A DNA stretch of 6,459 nucleotides from Eubacterium sp. (GTDB lineage Bacteria > Bacillota > Clostridia > Peptostreptococcales > Anaerovoracaceae): the NCBI GenBank assembly GCA_017419895.1, contig JAFOKI010000251.1:1-6459 (forward strand), in the 5' to 3' direction. Every line of letters starts with the position of its first letter. Position 1 is the first letter of the stretch. The notes under the pieces are model-generated. The model did not search any database and was not told the origin of the DNA. It saw nothing but the letters and a program-made list of their open reading frames with translations. The translations under genes and the position numbers were made by a program. Below, piece after piece: positions 6,027 to 6,459 of the stretch.

Positions 6027-6034
6027 GAGAGGTG
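6027..6034 (+). promoter_or_regulatory. Ribosome binding site that selects a GTG start
   Basis: GAGAGGTG lies six bases before the GTG at 6041. Another in-frame GTG at 6032 overlaps this site and would be too close to it, so 6041 is preferred. Confidence 0.65.
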
Positions 6035-6040
6035 AACAAA

Positions 6041-6459
6041 GTGAATCCAAGCAGACCGACTGAACAATCCAAATCACGCCCGAACGGATACCGCGTTTTT
6101 TTCTATGCCTTCGGGCTGGTCATACTTGCCGCGGGTCTGATGATGACGACAAGGTCCGACATGGGGTCCGCGCCGCTCATTTCGATACCGCTCGCTGTCT
6201 CAATGATTTTCGGCGGCAAATTCGGAGACCATGTGCTGATACTGTATCTAACATTCGCGATCATCGAGTACCTGATAAAATGGTCGAAATTCAAGGCCTA
6301 CGATCTGCTGCAAATACCGCTTTCGATAGCGTTCACGCGTGTGATCAACCTCATTGCCGCGCACCTTCCGACAGCAGTCAATCTTCCCATGCAGCTTATC
6401 TATCTGATCGCGGGGATCATCCTCACGGGAATCGGCGCGTCAATGAGCGTGAACGCGCG
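6041..6459 (+). CDS. YczE/YyaS/YitT-type membrane protein, N-terminal 139 residues (3' end beyond right edge)
   Basis: Integral membrane protein of the YczE/YyaS/YitT group (DUF6198-like), whose biochemical role is not established. The plus strand is open from GTG at 6041 to the window edge (139 full codons and two bases). After a polar 16-residue N-terminus, hydrophobic segments run at about 17-36, 45-58, 64-80, 90-108 and 116-136. The family signature is RSDMGSAPLISIP at 38-50, matching the usual [AS]DxGxSPxxSxP pattern after helix 1, followed by FGD near 61-63 and LLQIPLSIAF at 89-98. Full-length members have about 200-220 residues, so roughly a third is missing. It is divergent from tex with its own promoter. 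The choice of GTG rests on the ribosome binding site and on helix 1 beginning soon after. Confidence 0.82.
   Translation, partial: MNPSRPTEQSKSRPNGYRVFFYAFGLVILAAGLMMTTRSDMGSAPLISIPLAVSMIFGGKFGDHVLILYLTFAIIEYLIKWSKFKAYDLLQIPLSIAFTRVINLIAAHLPTAVNLPMQLIYLIAGIILTGIGASMSVNA

Larger units (their letters stand above)
5635..6040. other. Divergent intergenic region between tex and the YczE-like gene
   Basis: 406 bp with no gene. From left to right it holds the tex ribosome binding site and promoter (to 5701), about 50 bp of unremarkable sequence with a degenerate repeat remnant, the direct-repeat array (5753-5948), a C-rich stretch with a run of seven C at 5973-5979, and the promoter and ribosome binding site of the YczE-like gene. 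The length is unusual for this compact window and is explained by the array. Confidence 0.8.

Noticed and set aside
5720..6072. Two short minus-strand frames over the repeat array that translate into repeated 18-residue units
   Set aside because: Two of the three complete units are 54 bp, but the middle one is 53 bp and shifts the frame; no start signals or known repeat-protein motif are present.

Overview
The window looks like a moderately GC-rich chromosome segment of an anaerobic Firmicute, most likely class Clostridia. The grounds are strong AGGAGG-type ribosome binding sites, consensus sigma-A-like promoters with short leaders, an ECF-transporter S component, a Tex protein and a YczE-type membrane protein. 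The lineage is an inference from gene content and style; nothing here fixes a genus.

Six protein genes are visible, and they alternate strand without exception. They are an aldo/keto reductase (minus, cut by the left edge), an ECF transporter S component (plus), a UlaG/YtkL-like metallo-beta-lactamase-fold hydrolase (minus), an EamA/DMT-family transporter (plus), the RNA-binding transcription accessory protein Tex (minus), and a YczE/YyaS/YitT-type membrane protein (plus, cut by the right edge). No two neighbours share a strand, so within the window every gene appears to be its own transcription unit. Each divergent gap carries two outward promoters, and each convergent gap carries a hairpin that can terminate transcription from both sides.

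Region by region: 1-645 is the reductase. 646-861 is a divergent promoter region. 862-1386 is the S component. 1387-1439 is a strong two-way terminator. 1440-2069 is the hydrolase. 2070-2232 is a second divergent promoter region with a perfect 12-bp palindrome over the hydrolase -35. 2233-3105 is the DMT transporter, whose predicted transcription start coincides with its start codon (possible leaderless mRNA). 3106-3435 is an AT-rich gap with no convincing gene. 3436-5634 is tex. 5635-6040 is the third divergent region and holds an array of about 3.6 copies of a 53-54 bp direct repeat. 6041 to the end is the YczE-like gene.

The genes do not form a recognisable pathway: they are two solute transporters, an oxidoreductase, a hydrolase, a housekeeping RNA-binding protein and a membrane protein of unknown role. 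I found no defence system, mobile element, tRNA, rRNA, riboswitch or true CRISPR array. The most notable non-gene feature is the direct-repeat array upstream of tex. It may be one copy of a dispersed repeat family in this genome, which cannot be judged from one window.
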